A DNA stretch of 64,000 nt from Hyphomicrobiales bacterium (GCA_900470095.1 UBZM01000021.1:1-64000); one strand, 5' to 3'; shown: positions 43,328 to 54,206, counted from the stretch's first letter. Notes: a model not told the origin generated them from the letters alone. Numbers and translations: made by a program.

Positions 43328-43801
43328 ATGGACTGGCGCATGACCCTCACTGATCTCCTGTCGCCCGCAGCTGTGGTCTCCCCGCTGCGGGCCAATGGCA
43401 AGAAGCAGGCACTGCTGGAACTGTCTCAGCACGCCTCCGTGCTCACAGGGTTGCCTGAGCGCGAGCTTTTCGAAGCCCTGCTGCAGCGAGAACGCCTTGG
43501 CTCGACCGGGATTGGCGACGGCATCGCGATCCCCCACGGGCGCATGCCGGGAATCGACCGGCTCGTCGGGCTGTTCGCCCGCGCCGAGAAGCCGATCGAT
43601 TTCGAGGCGCTGGACGGCCAGCCCGTCGATATCATTTTCGTGCTGATCGCGCCGGAAGGGGCGGGAGCTGATCATCTGAAGGCGCTTGCCCGCGTTGCGC
43701 GCGTCCTGCGCAATCAGGCTGTGCTGGAGCAGGTGCGGCGTGCCCATGACCCTGCCGCCATCTATGCCATCCTGGCGGAGACCGCCGCGAAGGCAGCCTG
43801 A
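43328..43801 (+). CDS. ptsN: Nitrogen PTS enzyme IIA
   Basis: EIIA-Ntr, a phosphorelay protein of the PTS-Ntr system that affects nitrogen and potassium control. The phosphorylated His is His70 in GIAIPHGRMPG (counted from 43328). The block RERLGSTGIGDGIAIPHGR is diagnostic. Two starts are possible: 43328 (MDWRMTL, 157 aa) and 43340 (MTLTDLL, 153 aa, closer to E. coli PtsN at 163 with different N-terminus). Third gene of rpoN-hpf-ptsN. Confidence 0.93.
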   Translation: MDWRMTLTDLLSPAAVVSPLRANGKKQALLELSQHASVLTGLPERELFEALLQRERLGSTGIGDGIAIPHGRMPGIDRLVGLFARAEKPIDFEALDGQPVDIIFVLIAPEGAGADHLKALARVARVLRNQAVLEQVRRAHDPAAIYAILAETAAKAA

Positions 43802-43824
43802 ACTGGAACGGTTCAAGCCTGGGC

Positions 43825-43853
43825 TTGGACTGGAGGGCGCAAGCCGCTATGAC
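43825..43853 (+). promoter_or_regulatory. Putative promoter of fumarase gene
   Basis: TTGGAC (43825-43830), exactly 17-nt spacer, TATGAC (43848-43853), about 62 bases before the fumarase start. Confidence 0.45.
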
Positions 43854-43914
43854 GCCGGCATGACCGGCGTCGCATGCTGTAGCCGCGGCGCACCCTGTTT
43901 CGGAGCCAGTTCTC

Positions 43915-45527
<1,613 letters not shown>

Positions 45528-45531
<4 letters not shown>

Positions 45532-45866
45532 TCCGGCTTTCGACTGGCCTTGCCCTGATCCTTGTTCTCGCGGCGCCTCCCGCCCTGGCGCAGGGGAGGG
45601 CCGGCGCTCCGGCGGACTGCCAGCGGGATCTCTTCCAGAACGAGGCCGGCATGCGCCGTGAGCTCACCCGCCTCCAATCCGCCGGTACCGCAGACCAGGC
45701 CACGCAATGCCGCGTCTGGCGCGAGCATGTCACATACCTGCAGGGCGCACGCTCCGTCTTCGCGACCTGCCAGGCTGGACGGCAGCGCGAGGAGAATGTC
45801 GCGCAGATGGACACCTCCATCTCCGAATACCGGGTGCTTCTCGCCAATCGCTGCAAGGCTCGCTGA
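45528..45866 (+). CDS. Secreted protein of unknown function
   Basis: 112 residues, with a clear signal peptide ([22 protein letters not shown] is the leader region) and four Cys in the mature part (PADCQRD, ATQCRVW, FATCQAG, ANRCKAR), suggesting two disulfides. Its start overlaps the fumA stop (ATGA). The family is not recognised. Next gene starts 40 nt later on the same strand. Confidence 0.7.
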
Positions 45867-45906
45867 GCAGGCGCCGTCCCCCCCCTTACGGAAAGGCAAA
45901 GATCGC

Positions 45907-46563
45907 ATGACCGAGCAGGCTCCCGCTCCCCTGAATATCGCCGTCGTGCCGGTGACGCCGTTCCAGCAGAATTGCTCGATCATCTGGTGCACCCGCACTA
46001 AGGAAGCCGCTGTGGTTGATCCCGGTGGCGATGTCGACCGCATTCAGGACGCGGTGAAGGAACTCGGCGTCAAGCCGGTCGCGATCTGGCTGACCCACGG
46101 CCATATCGACCATGCCGGCGGGGCGGCCGACCTTGCCGATGCGCTCGCTATACCGGTGATTGGTCCGCACGAGGCCGACAAGTTCCTGCTCGACGACCTG
46201 CCGGCTTCGGGGCTGCGCTTCGAGATGCGCGGCATCCGCCCGGTCACGCCGACACGCTGGCTTGTCGAGGGCGAAACGGTGTCGATCGGCGATGTCGCCT
46301 TTTCGGTGCAGCATGTGCCCGGCCATACGCCCGGCCATGTCACCTTCTTCCAGAAGGACGCGCATTTCCTGCTTGCGGGCGATACGGTGTTCGCAGGCTC
46401 GGTGGGGCGCACCGATTTTCCCTATGGCAGCCATGAGACGCTGATTGCCGGCATCAAGGCCAAGCTCCTGCCGTTGGGCGACGACGTCCAGTTCCTGCCG
46501 GGGCACGGGCCGGCGAGCACGCTCGGTGAGGAGCGGCAGAACAACCCATTCCTGCAGGATTGA
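45907..46563 (+). CDS. Metallo-beta-lactamase fold hydrolase, glyoxalase II-like
   Basis: 218-residue zinc hydrolase. Metal motif THGHIDHAGG, further ligands in VPGHTPGHV, LAGDTVFAGSVGRTDF and LPGHGPASTLGEE. The C-terminal glutathione-binding domain of true GloB is absent, so the substrate (thioesters, persulfides, lactones) is unknown. ATG at 45907 follows a weak AAAGA site. Family name only. Confidence 0.88.
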   Translation: MTEQAPAPLNIAVVPVTPFQQNCSIIWCTRTKEAAVVDPGGDVDRIQDAVKELGVKPVAIWLTHGHIDHAGGAADLADALAIPVIGPHEADKFLLDDLPASGLRFEMRGIRPVTPTRWLVEGETVSIGDVAFSVQHVPGHTPGHVTFFQKDAHFLLAGDTVFAGSVGRTDFPYGSHETLIAGIKAKLLPLGDDVQFLPGHGPASTLGEERQNNPFLQD

Positions 46564-46685
46564 AGGCAGTTGAAGGCACGGGCGCTCCGCGTCCGGTGCT
46601 CGTACAGGTTGTGGAAGGCGCGCCCGGCGGCGATTGACGTAAGGGCGTAGCTCTCTAGTTTGGCGGCACAGCACGGAGCGCCGCC

Positions 46686-47297
46686 ATGAGCCTCGAATTC
46701 CTGATCACCTCTCTCATCATCGTTGCCTCGCCGGGCACGGGCATGATCTACACCGTGGCAGCGGGCCTCTCGCGAGGTGCGCGCGCAAGCGTCGTCGCGG
46801 CCTTCGGGTGTACGCTCGGCATCGTGCCCCACATGCTCGCGGCGATCATGGGACTGGCGGCGCTTCTGCACACGAGCGCACTCGCCTTCCAGATCTTCAA
46901 ATATCTCGGCGTGGCCTACCTTCTCTACATGGCCTGGAGCACGCTCCAGGAGCGCGGGGCGCTGCAGGTCGAGCAGAAGGTCGACACCCGATCTGCACTG
47001 CGCGTGTCGATCGATGCTGTTCTGGTCAATCTGCTCAATCCCAAGCTTTCGATCTTCTTCTTCGCATTCCTCCCGCAATTCGTCAGCGCGGATGCGACCA
47101 ATCCCATGCCGCAAATGCTCGGGCTGAGCGGCGTGTTCATGCTGCTCACCTTCGTGGTTTTCGTGGTCTATGGGTTGTTCGCAGCGTCTGTCCGCAGCCA
47201 CGTCATCTCGCGCCCGCAGGTGATGACCTGGATGCGGCGCATCTTTGCCGGCGCCTTCGTTGCGCTCGGTGCAAAACTTGCCGTGGCGGATCGCTGA
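46686..47297 (+). CDS. LysE/RhtB family exporter
   Basis: 203-residue membrane protein with about six helices. Family signature near the start: VASPGTGMIYTVAAGLSRGARAS; also AYLLYMAWSTL and VLVNLLNPKLSIFFFAFLPQFV. Such proteins export amino acids (homoserine, threonine, arginine). A TTGACG box at 46634 with TAGTTT at 46656 (16-nt spacer) may be its promoter. A GC-rich hairpin follows. Confidence 0.9.
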   Translation: MSLEFLITSLIIVASPGTGMIYTVAAGLSRGARASVVAAFGCTLGIVPHMLAAIMGLAALLHTSALAFQIFKYLGVAYLLYMAWSTLQERGALQVEQKVDTRSALRVSIDAVLVNLLNPKLSIFFFAFLPQFVSADATNPMPQMLGLSGVFMLLTFVVFVVYGLFAASVRSHVISRPQVMTWMRRIFAGAFVALGAKLAVADR

Positions 47298-47307
47298 AAC
47301 CTGCGTC

Positions 47308-47329
47308 CCGGGGCCATGTTGGGCCCCGG
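47308..47329 (+). terminator. GC hairpin after LysE gene, no T-tract
   Basis: CCGGGGCC (47308-47315) pairs with GGCCCCGG (47322-47329) around a 6-nt loop, 10 nt after the stop. No run of T follows. Confidence 0.45.
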
Positions 47330-47481
47330 AAACGCTAACGGCCATGTCCAGAACGGGCGCGCGTACATCCGGCGTCACACGTTCGGCTCATGGCCGTCTT
47401 CAACGGAGATGGAGGACAGTGGAACGCCCTCGACATCGCCGTGATCCTCAAATGGGGAGGGGCCCAGCCGATTTCAAGGGC

Positions 47482-47967
47482 TTACGAAGCGCTCGGCCGC
47501 CATTCGTAGAGAATGTCCGGCTCGCCTTCGACATTTCTGCTGCCATCGTTCATGTCGACGATCCTGAAACCGTGCTTCTCGTAGAAGGCGCGGGCGCGCG
47601 TATTGCGCTGGAAGCAGAAGAGATGAAGCCGCTGTGGGCTGCGCTCCTTGGCCTTGGCGAGGAGTTGCGAGCCTAAGCCCTGCCGATAATGCCCGGGCTT
47701 CAGATAGAGTTGATCGAGATCGTCGCCGTCGAACGCCATGAAGCCGAGGACCTCGTTGCCCAACCGGGCAACCCAGTTCTCGCCGCGCGCCAAACGATCA
47801 TGGATGATCCAGTCGCGTACCGCCTCATCGCTATGGACCCGGCGCAGCCAGGGCAGTGCATCGGCGCGGGCCGCGACGTAGAGATCGGCGATGGCGGCGG
47901 CGTCCGCCGCCATCGCGCGCTCGATCGTGACCTGGTCGCCCGATGTCATCGAGACAGCCGCGGCCAT
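47482..47967 (-). CDS. GNAT family N-acetyltransferase
   Basis: 161-residue acetyltransferase. VTIERAMAADAAAIADLYVAA begins the fold, LDQLYLKPGHYRQGLGSQLL holds the acetyl-CoA loop (R/Q-x-x-G-L-G), and RNTRARAFYEKHGFRIV is the C-terminal motif. Substrate unknown. It begins 8 nt after the DUF1993 gene, so both may be cotranscribed. A start at 47949 (MTSGDQ) is also possible. Confidence 0.82.
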   Translation of the reverse strand: MAAAVSMTSGDQVTIERAMAADAAAIADLYVAARADALPWLRRVHSDEAVRDWIIHDRLARGENWVARLGNEVLGFMAFDGDDLDQLYLKPGHYRQGLGSQLLAKAKERSPQRLHLFCFQRNTRARAFYEKHGFRIVDMNDGSRNVEGEPDILYEWRPSAS

Positions 47968-47974
47968 GCAGGCG

Positions 47975-48493
47975 TCACGCCTCGAAGACGTCGGCGAGGA
48001 AGTCGCGCTTGCCGATGTCAAAGCCGTTCTCGCGCAGGATCGCGTAGGCGGTGGTGGCGTGGAAGTAGAAATTGGGCACGGCAAAGCGGGTCAGATAGGC
48101 CTCGGCCGTCATCGTCACCGTCTGCTGCGGGCCACGCGGGAAGGTAACATCCTTGCCGATGCCGCGTTCGAGCGCGGCATCGTCGATGCTCTGCACGAAG
48201 GCGAGCGTCTTGGCGATCCGCTCCTTCAACTCCGGGAATGTCTTCTCCTCGTCCGGGAATTTCGGGTTCTCGCCGGCGCTCACGCGCGCCGCGGCATTCT
48301 TGGCGAAATCGCAGGTGAGCTGGACCTGTCGGGTGAAAGGCAGCATGTCCGGCGCCAGGCGGCTGTTGAGCAGGACCTCGGGCTGGATCTTGCGGGCTTC
48401 CGCCTGCGCCACAGCCTTGTCGAGAATGGCGTCCAGCGCCTTCAGGGTCTGGATAATGCCCGCAAAGGCGGCGGCATGAACGGAAATCGGCAT
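47975..48493 (-). CDS. DUF1993 family protein
   Basis: 172-residue helical protein of the DinB-like DUF1993 group. Signature parts: SVHAAAFAGIIQTLKALDAIL, ARLAPDMLPFTRQVQLTCDFAK and NFYFHATTAYAILRENG. DinB-fold proteins often bind metals or thiols; no function is known for DUF1993. GAGGGATCC precedes the start. It lies just after the efp terminator. Confidence 0.83.
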   Translation of the reverse strand: MPISVHAAAFAGIIQTLKALDAILDKAVAQAEARKIQPEVLLNSRLAPDMLPFTRQVQLTCDFAKNAAARVSAGENPKFPDEEKTFPELKERIAKTLAFVQSIDDAALERGIGKDVTFPRGPQQTVTMTAEAYLTRFAVPNFYFHATTAYAILRENGFDIGKRDFLADVFEA

Positions 48494-48506
48494 GATGCAG
48501 GATCCC

Positions 48507-48538
48507 TCAAAAACGAAACGGGCCCGGAAGGGCCCGTT
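48507..48538 (-). terminator. Rho-independent terminator of efp
   Basis: A 9-bp stem (48530-48538 with 48517-48525) and a 4-nt loop, read leftward, followed by TTTCGTTTTTGA. Lies 50 nt past the efp stop. Confidence 0.85.
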
Positions 48539-48587
48539 CCACTATCGATAATACCGCTGGCCTGCCGATGACAGGGGCCAGGCTGCA

Positions 48588-49157
48588 TCAGTCCTTGGCG
48601 CGCTCGACATAGGAGCCGTCGGCCGTCATCACGACGATGCGGGTGCCGGGTCCGATATGCGGCGGCACGGCGGTGCGCACGCCGTTGGTCAGGATCGCGG
48701 GCTTGTAGGAGGACGAGGCGGTCTGACCCTTGGTCACTGGCTCGGTCTCCGCAACCTCGACGGTGACGCGCTGCGGCAGCTCGATTGCGACAGCCTTGTC
48801 CTCGAAGACCGAGAGCGAGACCTTCATGCCTTCCTGCAGATAAGGCGCCGTGTCGCCGACGACGGCGTTGTCGACATGGATCTGGTCGAAGGTCTCGGGG
48901 TTCATGAAGACGTACTGTTCGCCATCCTGGTAGAGATAGGTGAAGTCCCGGTCTTCGACATAAGCGCGCTCGACCTGCTCGGTGGTCTTGTAGCGCTGCG
49001 TCATCTTCACGCCGTCGGAGATGCGGCGCATGTCGATCTGCGTCGTCGGGGTGCCCTTGCCGGGAAAGAAGCTCTCAGCCGAGATGACGGAGCAGAGATG
49101 CCCGTCGAGTTCGAGAACGTTGCCCTTGCGAACGGAGCTGGCGATGACCTTGACCAC
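48588..49157 (-). CDS. efp: Translation elongation factor P
   Basis: 189-residue tRNA-shaped factor that rescues ribosomes stalled at polyproline. KOW-like domain I has [20 protein letters not shown] and the loop FFPGKG with Lys34, the residue beta-lysylated by EpmA/EpmB, which are encoded just across the divergent promoter. Domains II and III are OB folds ending [24 protein letters not shown] at 49157, six bases after AAGGAAA, gives the family length; an ATG eight codons earlier (49181) is less likely. Confidence 0.95.
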   Translation of the reverse strand: MVKVIASSVRKGNVLELDGHLCSVISAESFFPGKGTPTTQIDMRRISDGVKMTQRYKTTEQVERAYVEDRDFTYLYQDGEQYVFMNPETFDQIHVDNAVVGDTAPYLQEGMKVSLSVFEDKAVAIELPQRVTVEVAETEPVTKGQTASSSYKPAILTNGVRTAVPPHIGPGTRIVVMTADGSYVERAKD

Positions 49158-49272
49158 GTGAGTTTCCTTGCTGGTGCGCATCGAGCGCGCGCGCTATGCG
49201 GATTTCGTCGCCGCGGAACTACCGCATTCGCGGGCGAAACGGAAGCTTGCAGAGATTCTTAACCGAGGTTCG

Positions 49273-50337
49273 ATGGTCGAGGGACATCCGCCCTGGTGGC
49301 GGCGGGACATTCATGCCGACCGCCGGCCCGCATTGCTGGCGCGCGGACGCATCAAGGCAGCGCTGAGGCGCTGGTTCGAGGCGCGCGACTTCATCGAGGT
49401 CGAGGCGGCGATCCTGCAGGTTTCGCCGGGTAACGAGACGCATCTGCACGGCTTCGCGACCGCGCTGATCGACGATGCCGAGGGCGTGCATCCCTATTAC
49501 CTGCACACCTCCCCGGAATTCGCGGCCAAGAAACTGCTGGCGGCCGGCGAAAGCCGCATCTTCGATTTCGCCCGGGTGTTCCGCAATCGTGAGCGCACGG
49601 CGCTGCACCATCCCGAATTCACCATGCTGGAATGGTACCGTGCCGGCGAGGATTACGATGCTCTGATGGCCGATGCCGCGGCCCTGCTGGCCGAGGCGGC
49701 CCGCACCACCGGCGCAAGTCAGCTGCACTGGCGGGGGCTGGCCGCCGATCCTTTCGCGGAACCCGAGCGCCTGACTCTGCATGAGGCCTTTGTGCGGCAT
49801 GCCGGCATCGACCTGCTCGCGACCATCGCGGACAATGGGGCGACCGATCGAGAGGCTCTTGCCGCGGCTGCGCTGGCCGCCAATATCCGGCTTGCTGGGG
49901 ACGACAGCTGGTCTGACATTTTCAGCCGGGTTCTCTCGGAGAAGATCGAGCCGCATCTTGGTCGCGGTTGCGCCACCATCCTTTGCGAATACCCGATCTC
50001 GGAGGCGGCCCTGGCACGGCCGAAGCCGGGCGATCCGCGTGTGGCCGAGCGTTTCGAGCTCTATGCCTGTGGCGTCGAGCTCGCGAATGCCTTTGGCGAA
50101 CTGACGGACCCGGCCGAGCAGCGGCGGCGGTTCGAGGCGGATATGGACGAGAAGCAGCGCATCTATGGCGAACGCTACCCTCTCGACGAGGATTTCCTCG
50201 CCGCGCTGGATGCGATGCCTCCGGCCTCCGGCATCGCGCTCGGCTTCGATCGGCTGGTGATGCTCTGCACCGGTGCGCGCCGGATCGAGGACGTGCTCTG
50301 GACGCCGGTGGCCGAACCGGGCAGGACACGCCGATGA
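49273..50337 (+). CDS. epmA: EF-P--(R)-beta-lysine ligase
   Basis: 354-residue paralogue of class II lysyl-tRNA synthetase without anticodon-binding domain; it attaches beta-lysine to EF-P. Class II motifs are seen: RRWFEARDFIEVEAAIL (motif 1), FARVFRNRE...HHPEFTMLEWY (motif 2) and GIALGFDRLVML (motif 3). The start at 49273 is chosen by GAGG upstream and family length. It overlaps epmB (ATGA). Divergent from efp. Confidence 0.92.
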   Translation: MVEGHPPWWRRDIHADRRPALLARGRIKAALRRWFEARDFIEVEAAILQVSPGNETHLHGFATALIDDAEGVHPYYLHTSPEFAAKKLLAAGESRIFDFARVFRNRERTALHHPEFTMLEWYRAGEDYDALMADAAALLAEAARTTGASQLHWRGLAADPFAEPERLTLHEAFVRHAGIDLLATIADNGATDREALAAAALAANIRLAGDDSWSDIFSRVLSEKIEPHLGRGCATILCEYPISEAALARPKPGDPRVAERFELYACGVELANAFGELTDPAEQRRRFEADMDEKQRIYGERYPLDEDFLAALDAMPPASGIALGFDRLVMLCTGARRIEDVLWTPVAEPGRTRR

Positions 50338-51386
50338 CAGCCCATACCCCTCTTCGCGGCATCGACGCACTCGTGGCGCAGGGGCTTGTCGTGCCGGGGC
50401 GGCGTGAAGCGCTGGAGGCGGTTGCCGAGCGCTATGCCGTCTCTGTCACGCCTGCGATCGCGGCATTGATCGACCCGTCCGATGCGGCCGATCCGATCGC
50501 CCGCCAGTTCATCCCCGATACGGCGGAACTGCTGACCTTGCCGCAGGAAATGGCGGACCCGATCGGGGACGAGGCGCATTCGCCTGTCGAGGGGGTGGTT
50601 CATCGCTATCCTGACCGCGCGCTGCTGAAGCTCGTCCATGCCTGCCCGGTCTATTGCCGCTTCTGCTTCCGGCGCGAGATGGTAGGCCCCGGTGGAGCCT
50701 CTCTTGCCGGCGAGAAGCTCGACGCGGTGCTGGCCTATCTCGCCTCGCGCCCGGAGATCTGGGAAGTCATCATGACGGGTGGCGATCCGTTCATCCTGTC
50801 CGCGCGCCGCGTGCGCGATGTCGCGAAGCGGCTGGCGGCGATCCCGCATATCAAGGTGACGCGCTGGCACACGCGCGTCCCGGTGGTCGATCCCGAGCGG
50901 GTCACAGCCGATTACGCCCGGGCCCTGCGCGTGCCGGGCAAGGCGAGCTACATTGCCATTCATGCCAATCATCCCCGCGAGTTCACGCCGGCGGCGCGTG
51001 CCGCGATCGCGCGCCTCGCCGATGCCGGCCATGTCCTGCTCAGCCAGAGCGTGCTGCTCAGGGGCGTCAACGCCGATATCGAGACCCTGGCTGCGCTCAT
51101 GCGTGCCTTCGTCGAGAACCGGGTGAAGCCCTATTACCTGCACCATCCGGATCTTGCGCCGGGCACCTCACATTTCCGGCTGTCTCTGGCGGAGGGACAG
51201 GCGCTCGTCAAAAGCCTGCGAGGCCATCTTTCGGGCCTGTGCCAGCCGACCTATATCCTCGATATCCCCGGAGGGGCCGGCAAGATACCGATCGGTCCAT
51301 CCTTCCTTTCGGGCTGCGAGATGCCGGGCGCCGAGGCGCAGGCTGAAGACCGTTTCGGTACGCAGCATTCCTACCCGCCAGCTTGA
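50334..51386 (+). CDS. epmB: EF-P (R)-beta-lysine 2,3-aminomutase (radical SAM)
   Basis: 350-residue radical-SAM, PLP-dependent lysine 2,3-aminomutase-like enzyme that makes (R)-beta-lysine for EF-P. The iron-sulfur Cys are C104-x3-C108-x2-C111 (CPVYCRFC). GGDPF in IMTGGDPFIL and the late CQPTYILDIPGGAGKIP region are typical. It overlaps epmA by four bases. With efp opposite, all substrates and enzymes of EF-P modification are in 2.8 kb; no epmC (hydroxylase) is seen. Confidence 0.92.
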   Translation: MTAHTPLRGIDALVAQGLVVPGRREALEAVAERYAVSVTPAIAALIDPSDAADPIARQFIPDTAELLTLPQEMADPIGDEAHSPVEGVVHRYPDRALLKLVHACPVYCRFCFRREMVGPGGASLAGEKLDAVLAYLASRPEIWEVIMTGGDPFILSARRVRDVAKRLAAIPHIKVTRWHTRVPVVDPERVTADYARALRVPGKASYIAIHANHPREFTPAARAAIARLADAGHVLLSQSVLLRGVNADIETLAALMRAFVENRVKPYYLHHPDLAPGTSHFRLSLAEGQALVKSLRGHLSGLCQPTYILDIPGGAGKIPIGPSFLSGCEMPGAEAQAEDRFGTQHSYPPA

Positions 51387-51418
51387 GTACCAGCGCGGCG
51401 CATCGCCAAGGAGCGATC

Positions 51419-52063
51419 ATGCAAGAGAAAATGCCCATCGCCATCGTGTCGGATGTGGTCTGCCCGTGGTGTTTCATCGGCAAGGCGCGGCTCGAGACGG
51501 CGCTGTCCAATCACGGCCTGACCGACCGCGTCGCCATCACCTGGCTGCCCTATGAGCTCAATCCCGAGATGCCTGCGGAAGGTGCGGACCGAGCGAGCTA
51601 TCTCGATGCCAAGTTCGGGCCCGGCAAGCGCAAGGAGATCGAGATCAGGCTCTCGGAAGCGGCGCTCGAAAGTGGCGTGACGTTCAACTGGCCGAAGGTC
51701 ACACGTACGCCCAATACCCGCATGGCCCATATGCTGATCGCTGCCGCGTCCACCGTGCAGCGCGGCAGCGAGATGAAGGCAGCCCTGTTCAAGGCCTATT
51801 TCCAGGACGGGCGTGATATCGGCGATCTGGAGACGCTGGTGGCGATCGCGACCGAACTCGGGTTCGAGGAAAACGCGGCCCGCGACGAACTCACCAATGA
51901 TGAATTGCGTGAGACGATCATCGGCCTCGAGGCCCACGCCCAGAAGGTCGGGGTTACCGGCGTGCCCTTCTTTATCGTCGACGGCAAGCTCGCGGTTTCG
52001 GGCGCGCAGACGCCGGATGTCTGGACCAAGGTTTTCGCCCAGCTCGCGCGCGAGACGGCGTGA
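51419..52063 (+). CDS. FrnE-like DsbA family oxidoreductase
   Basis: 214-residue DsbA-fold protein. Redox motif C15-P-W-C18 in DVVCPWCFIGK; insertion domain helical; C-terminal GVTGVPFFIVDGKLAVSGAQ carries the cis-Pro. This is the FrnE/2-hydroxychromene-like branch, cytoplasmic (no signal peptide), of unknown substrate. AAGGAG five to six bases upstream of ATG 51419 decides the start. Confidence 0.88.
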   Translation: MQEKMPIAIVSDVVCPWCFIGKARLETALSNHGLTDRVAITWLPYELNPEMPAEGADRASYLDAKFGPGKRKEIEIRLSEAALESGVTFNWPKVTRTPNTRMAHMLIAAASTVQRGSEMKAALFKAYFQDGRDIGDLETLVAIATELGFEENAARDELTNDELRETIIGLEAHAQKVGVTGVPFFIVDGKLAVSGAQTPDVWTKVFAQLARETA

Positions 52064-52133
52064 GCGAGAATATCTCCGGTTTTCGTTTGCCTCCGCGCTG
52101 GTCTAGAAGGGGCCGGCGGGGGGCAGAGTCGAG

Positions 52134-52892
52134 ATGAGATCGGACGCGACGACACGGGCCGTTACGACTGCGGACGGCCGATTGACGATCGAGGGCGAGC
52201 GCAATGCGTTCGTGCAGAGCCCGGCCCGGCATCTCCTTCTTGAAACTGGGCCGCTCGATGTGGTCTCAGGCTATGCCAGCCAGAACGGTTCGCTCGGTTC
52301 CGCTGCCAGCCTTCGCGGCTTTGGCTCCCTGGGGCGCGATTGGCTGGCGCGCGCGGGTTTTGCGGACCGTGCGCAGCACGTCGCGCTGAGCATCCGCGCC
52401 CTTCCCGAAACCGGCGAGGGCAAGATGCTGCTCAGGCTCGGTTTCGACGGCGAAGCGGATGTTCCCTACGCCGGTGCCTTTTCGGCCGATCTTTTCGTCT
52501 CCGCACCGGTCTATTCCGAATTGAAGCGCGATCTGCAGGCCGGGCTGGTCGATGCCATCTCGATCTCGGCGGCGACCAATCTCTGGATCAGCGATGCCGA
52601 TCGCGATCCGCCGGCCGGTGGCGCCCTGACCTGGTATCTCGGTATCGAGGCTGACGGTCGCACGAGCAGCAGTGCCAAGGGGTTGGTGCAGAGCCTGAGC
52701 TGGACACAGCGCGGGCGCAGGCAGGAAGAGCCACATCCCGTGCCCGCAGCGAATGCCCCTCAGACGCCGGATGAAGACCCTGAGGACGGCATCGAGTTCC
52801 GCAAGCTGCGCCAGATGACCGTGCTCAATCGCTGGATGATGAATCTGCTGATTGCGCTGATCGCCATCATGTTCGTGCTGGCGTTGAAGTGA
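52134..52892 (+). CDS. Unknown protein with C-terminal membrane anchor
   Basis: 252 residues. Body of about 205 residues with no recognised domain and alternating beta-like stretches (HVALSIRALPETGEGKMLLR; LFVSAPVYSELKRDL), then an acidic/Pro linker (about 205-222), and a single helix at the very C-terminus (MNLLIALIAIMFVLALK). No signal peptide, so it would be tail-anchored with the body in the cytoplasm. Not recognised. Confidence 0.6.
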   Translation: MRSDATTRAVTTADGRLTIEGERNAFVQSPARHLLLETGPLDVVSGYASQNGSLGSAASLRGFGSLGRDWLARAGFADRAQHVALSIRALPETGEGKMLLRLGFDGEADVPYAGAFSADLFVSAPVYSELKRDLQAGLVDAISISAATNLWISDADRDPPAGGALTWYLGIEADGRTSSSAKGLVQSLSWTQRGRRQEEPHPVPAANAPQTPDEDPEDGIEFRKLRQMTVLNRWMMNLLIALIAIMFVLALK

Positions 52893-52917
52893 TGTTCATG
52901 TGCGAAGGTCCGATGTG

Positions 52918-53502
52918 ATGGGTGTCGTCCGCTATCTCAGCCATCCCCAGGTCAAGATTGATCCAGCCGTACCTGTACCCGACTGGGGGCTGTCGGATAT
53001 CGGCCGGGCACGGGCCCAGGCCTTTGCGATTGCGCCGAAGCTCGTCGGAACCCGGCTCATTGTCTCGTCTGCCGAGCGCAAGGCGATCGAGACGGCGGAA
53101 TGCGTCGCGGAGCAGCTCGGCCTCCCCGTGGAGATCCGCGAGGCCATGCACGAGAACGATCGGTCGGCCACGGGTTTCCTGCCGGCGCCAGAGTTCGAGA
53201 AGGTGGCCGACGAGTTCTTCGCCAATCCCGAGCTGAGCATTCGCGGCTGGGAGCGTGCGCTCGATGCGCAGTCGCGGATCGTTCGGGAAACAGAAGCCGT
53301 GCTGGCCGCGGCGGGGGATGGCGACATTCTGCTCGTCGGCCATGGCGGGGTCGGCACCCTGCTGCTCTGCGCTGCGTCTGGCTGGCCGATCAGGCGCTTG
53401 CGTGATCAGCCCGCAGGCGGTGGCAATCTCTTCGCATTCGACGTAACGACGCGAATCGTGCAGCACGGCTGGCAATCGATTGAGGAGTTCGCAGCGTCAT
53501 GA
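52918..53502 (+). CDS. Histidine phosphatase superfamily protein, variant motif
   Basis: 194-residue phosphoglycerate-mutase-like fold. The usual RHG motif is replaced by RYLSHPQ (Arg5, His9), with [12 protein letters not shown] for the second Arg region, [12 protein letters not shown], and a late GHGGVGTLL with the second His. This variant is recurrent in alphaproteobacteria by my recollection. The altered first motif makes ordinary phosphatase activity uncertain. It overlaps pyrF by four bases (ATGA), so it is expressed with it. Confidence 0.75.
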   Translation: MGVVRYLSHPQVKIDPAVPVPDWGLSDIGRARAQAFAIAPKLVGTRLIVSSAERKAIETAECVAEQLGLPVEIREAMHENDRSATGFLPAPEFEKVADEFFANPELSIRGWERALDAQSRIVRETEAVLAAAGDGDILLVGHGGVGTLLLCAASGWPIRRLRDQPAGGGNLFAFDVTTRIVQHGWQSIEEFAAS

Positions 53503-54206
53503 CCGCCAAGATCAACGATCTTCGTGACCGCATGATCGTGGCGCTCGACGTGCCGACGATCTGGGACGCCTACCGCATCGTGTCCGAGCTGGGCGATGGG
53601 GCGACCTTCTACAAGATCGGCTACCGCCTCGCTTTTGCCGGCGGCCTCGACCTGTCCCGTCAGCTGATTTCGGAGGGCAAGAAGGTCTTTCTCGACCTCA
53701 AGCTGCACGACATCGGCAACACGGTCACCGAGGGCGTCGATTCCCTGACCAAGCTCGGCGTCACTTTCCTCACCGTCCATGCCTATCCGCAGACCATGCG
53801 CGGCGCGGTCGAGGGCCGGGCCGACTCCGATCTGAAGCTGCTCGCGGTCACCGCACTCACCTCCTACGATGATGGCGATCTGCGCGATGCCGGCTACGGC
53901 CTCGCCGTGCGCGATCTCGTGCGCCTGCGTGCCCAGCAGGCCCGCAGCGCGGGCATCGACGGTATCGTCTGCTCCGCCGCCGAGACCGAAATCGTGCGCG
54001 ACATCATTGGCCCCGACATGGTCATCGTGACGCCCGGCATTCGCCCGGCGGGAAGTGCTGCCGGGGACCAGAAGCGGACCTTGACGCCCGGCGAGGCGGT
54101 CCGCGTTGGCGCCGACCATCTCGTGATCGGGCGCCCCATTATCCGCGCGGCTGACCCGCGTGGGGCGGCTGCCGCGATCATGGACGAGATCGCCGCGGCT
54201 TCGTAA
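53499..54206 (+). CDS. pyrF: Orotidine 5'-phosphate decarboxylase
   Basis: 235-residue TIM-barrel enzyme that forms UMP. The catalytic tetrad region is [13 protein letters not shown] (Asp-Lys-x-x-Asp type), with MIVALDVPT at the start and [14 protein letters not shown] near the phosphate-binding end. Overlaps the histidine phosphatase-like gene and is followed at 42 nt by two DUF1330 genes. Confidence 0.95.
   Translation: MTAKINDLRDRMIVALDVPTIWDAYRIVSELGDGATFYKIGYRLAFAGGLDLSRQLISEGKKVFLDLKLHDIGNTVTEGVDSLTKLGVTFLTVHAYPQTMRGAVEGRADSDLKLLAVTALTSYDDGDLRDAGYGLAVRDLVRLRAQQARSAGIDGIVCSAAETEIVRDIIGPDMVIVTPGIRPAGSAAGDQKRTLTPGEAVRVGADHLVIGRPIIRAADPRGAAAAIMDEIAAAS

Noticed and set aside
47390..47509. 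39-codon open frame between LysE and the GNAT gene
   Set aside because: No ribosome site, overlaps the end of the acetyltransferase, and no feature beyond chance length.
49158..49181. EF-P start at ATG 49181
   Set aside because: GTG at 49157 has a better-placed ribosome site and gives the family length with Lys at position 34.
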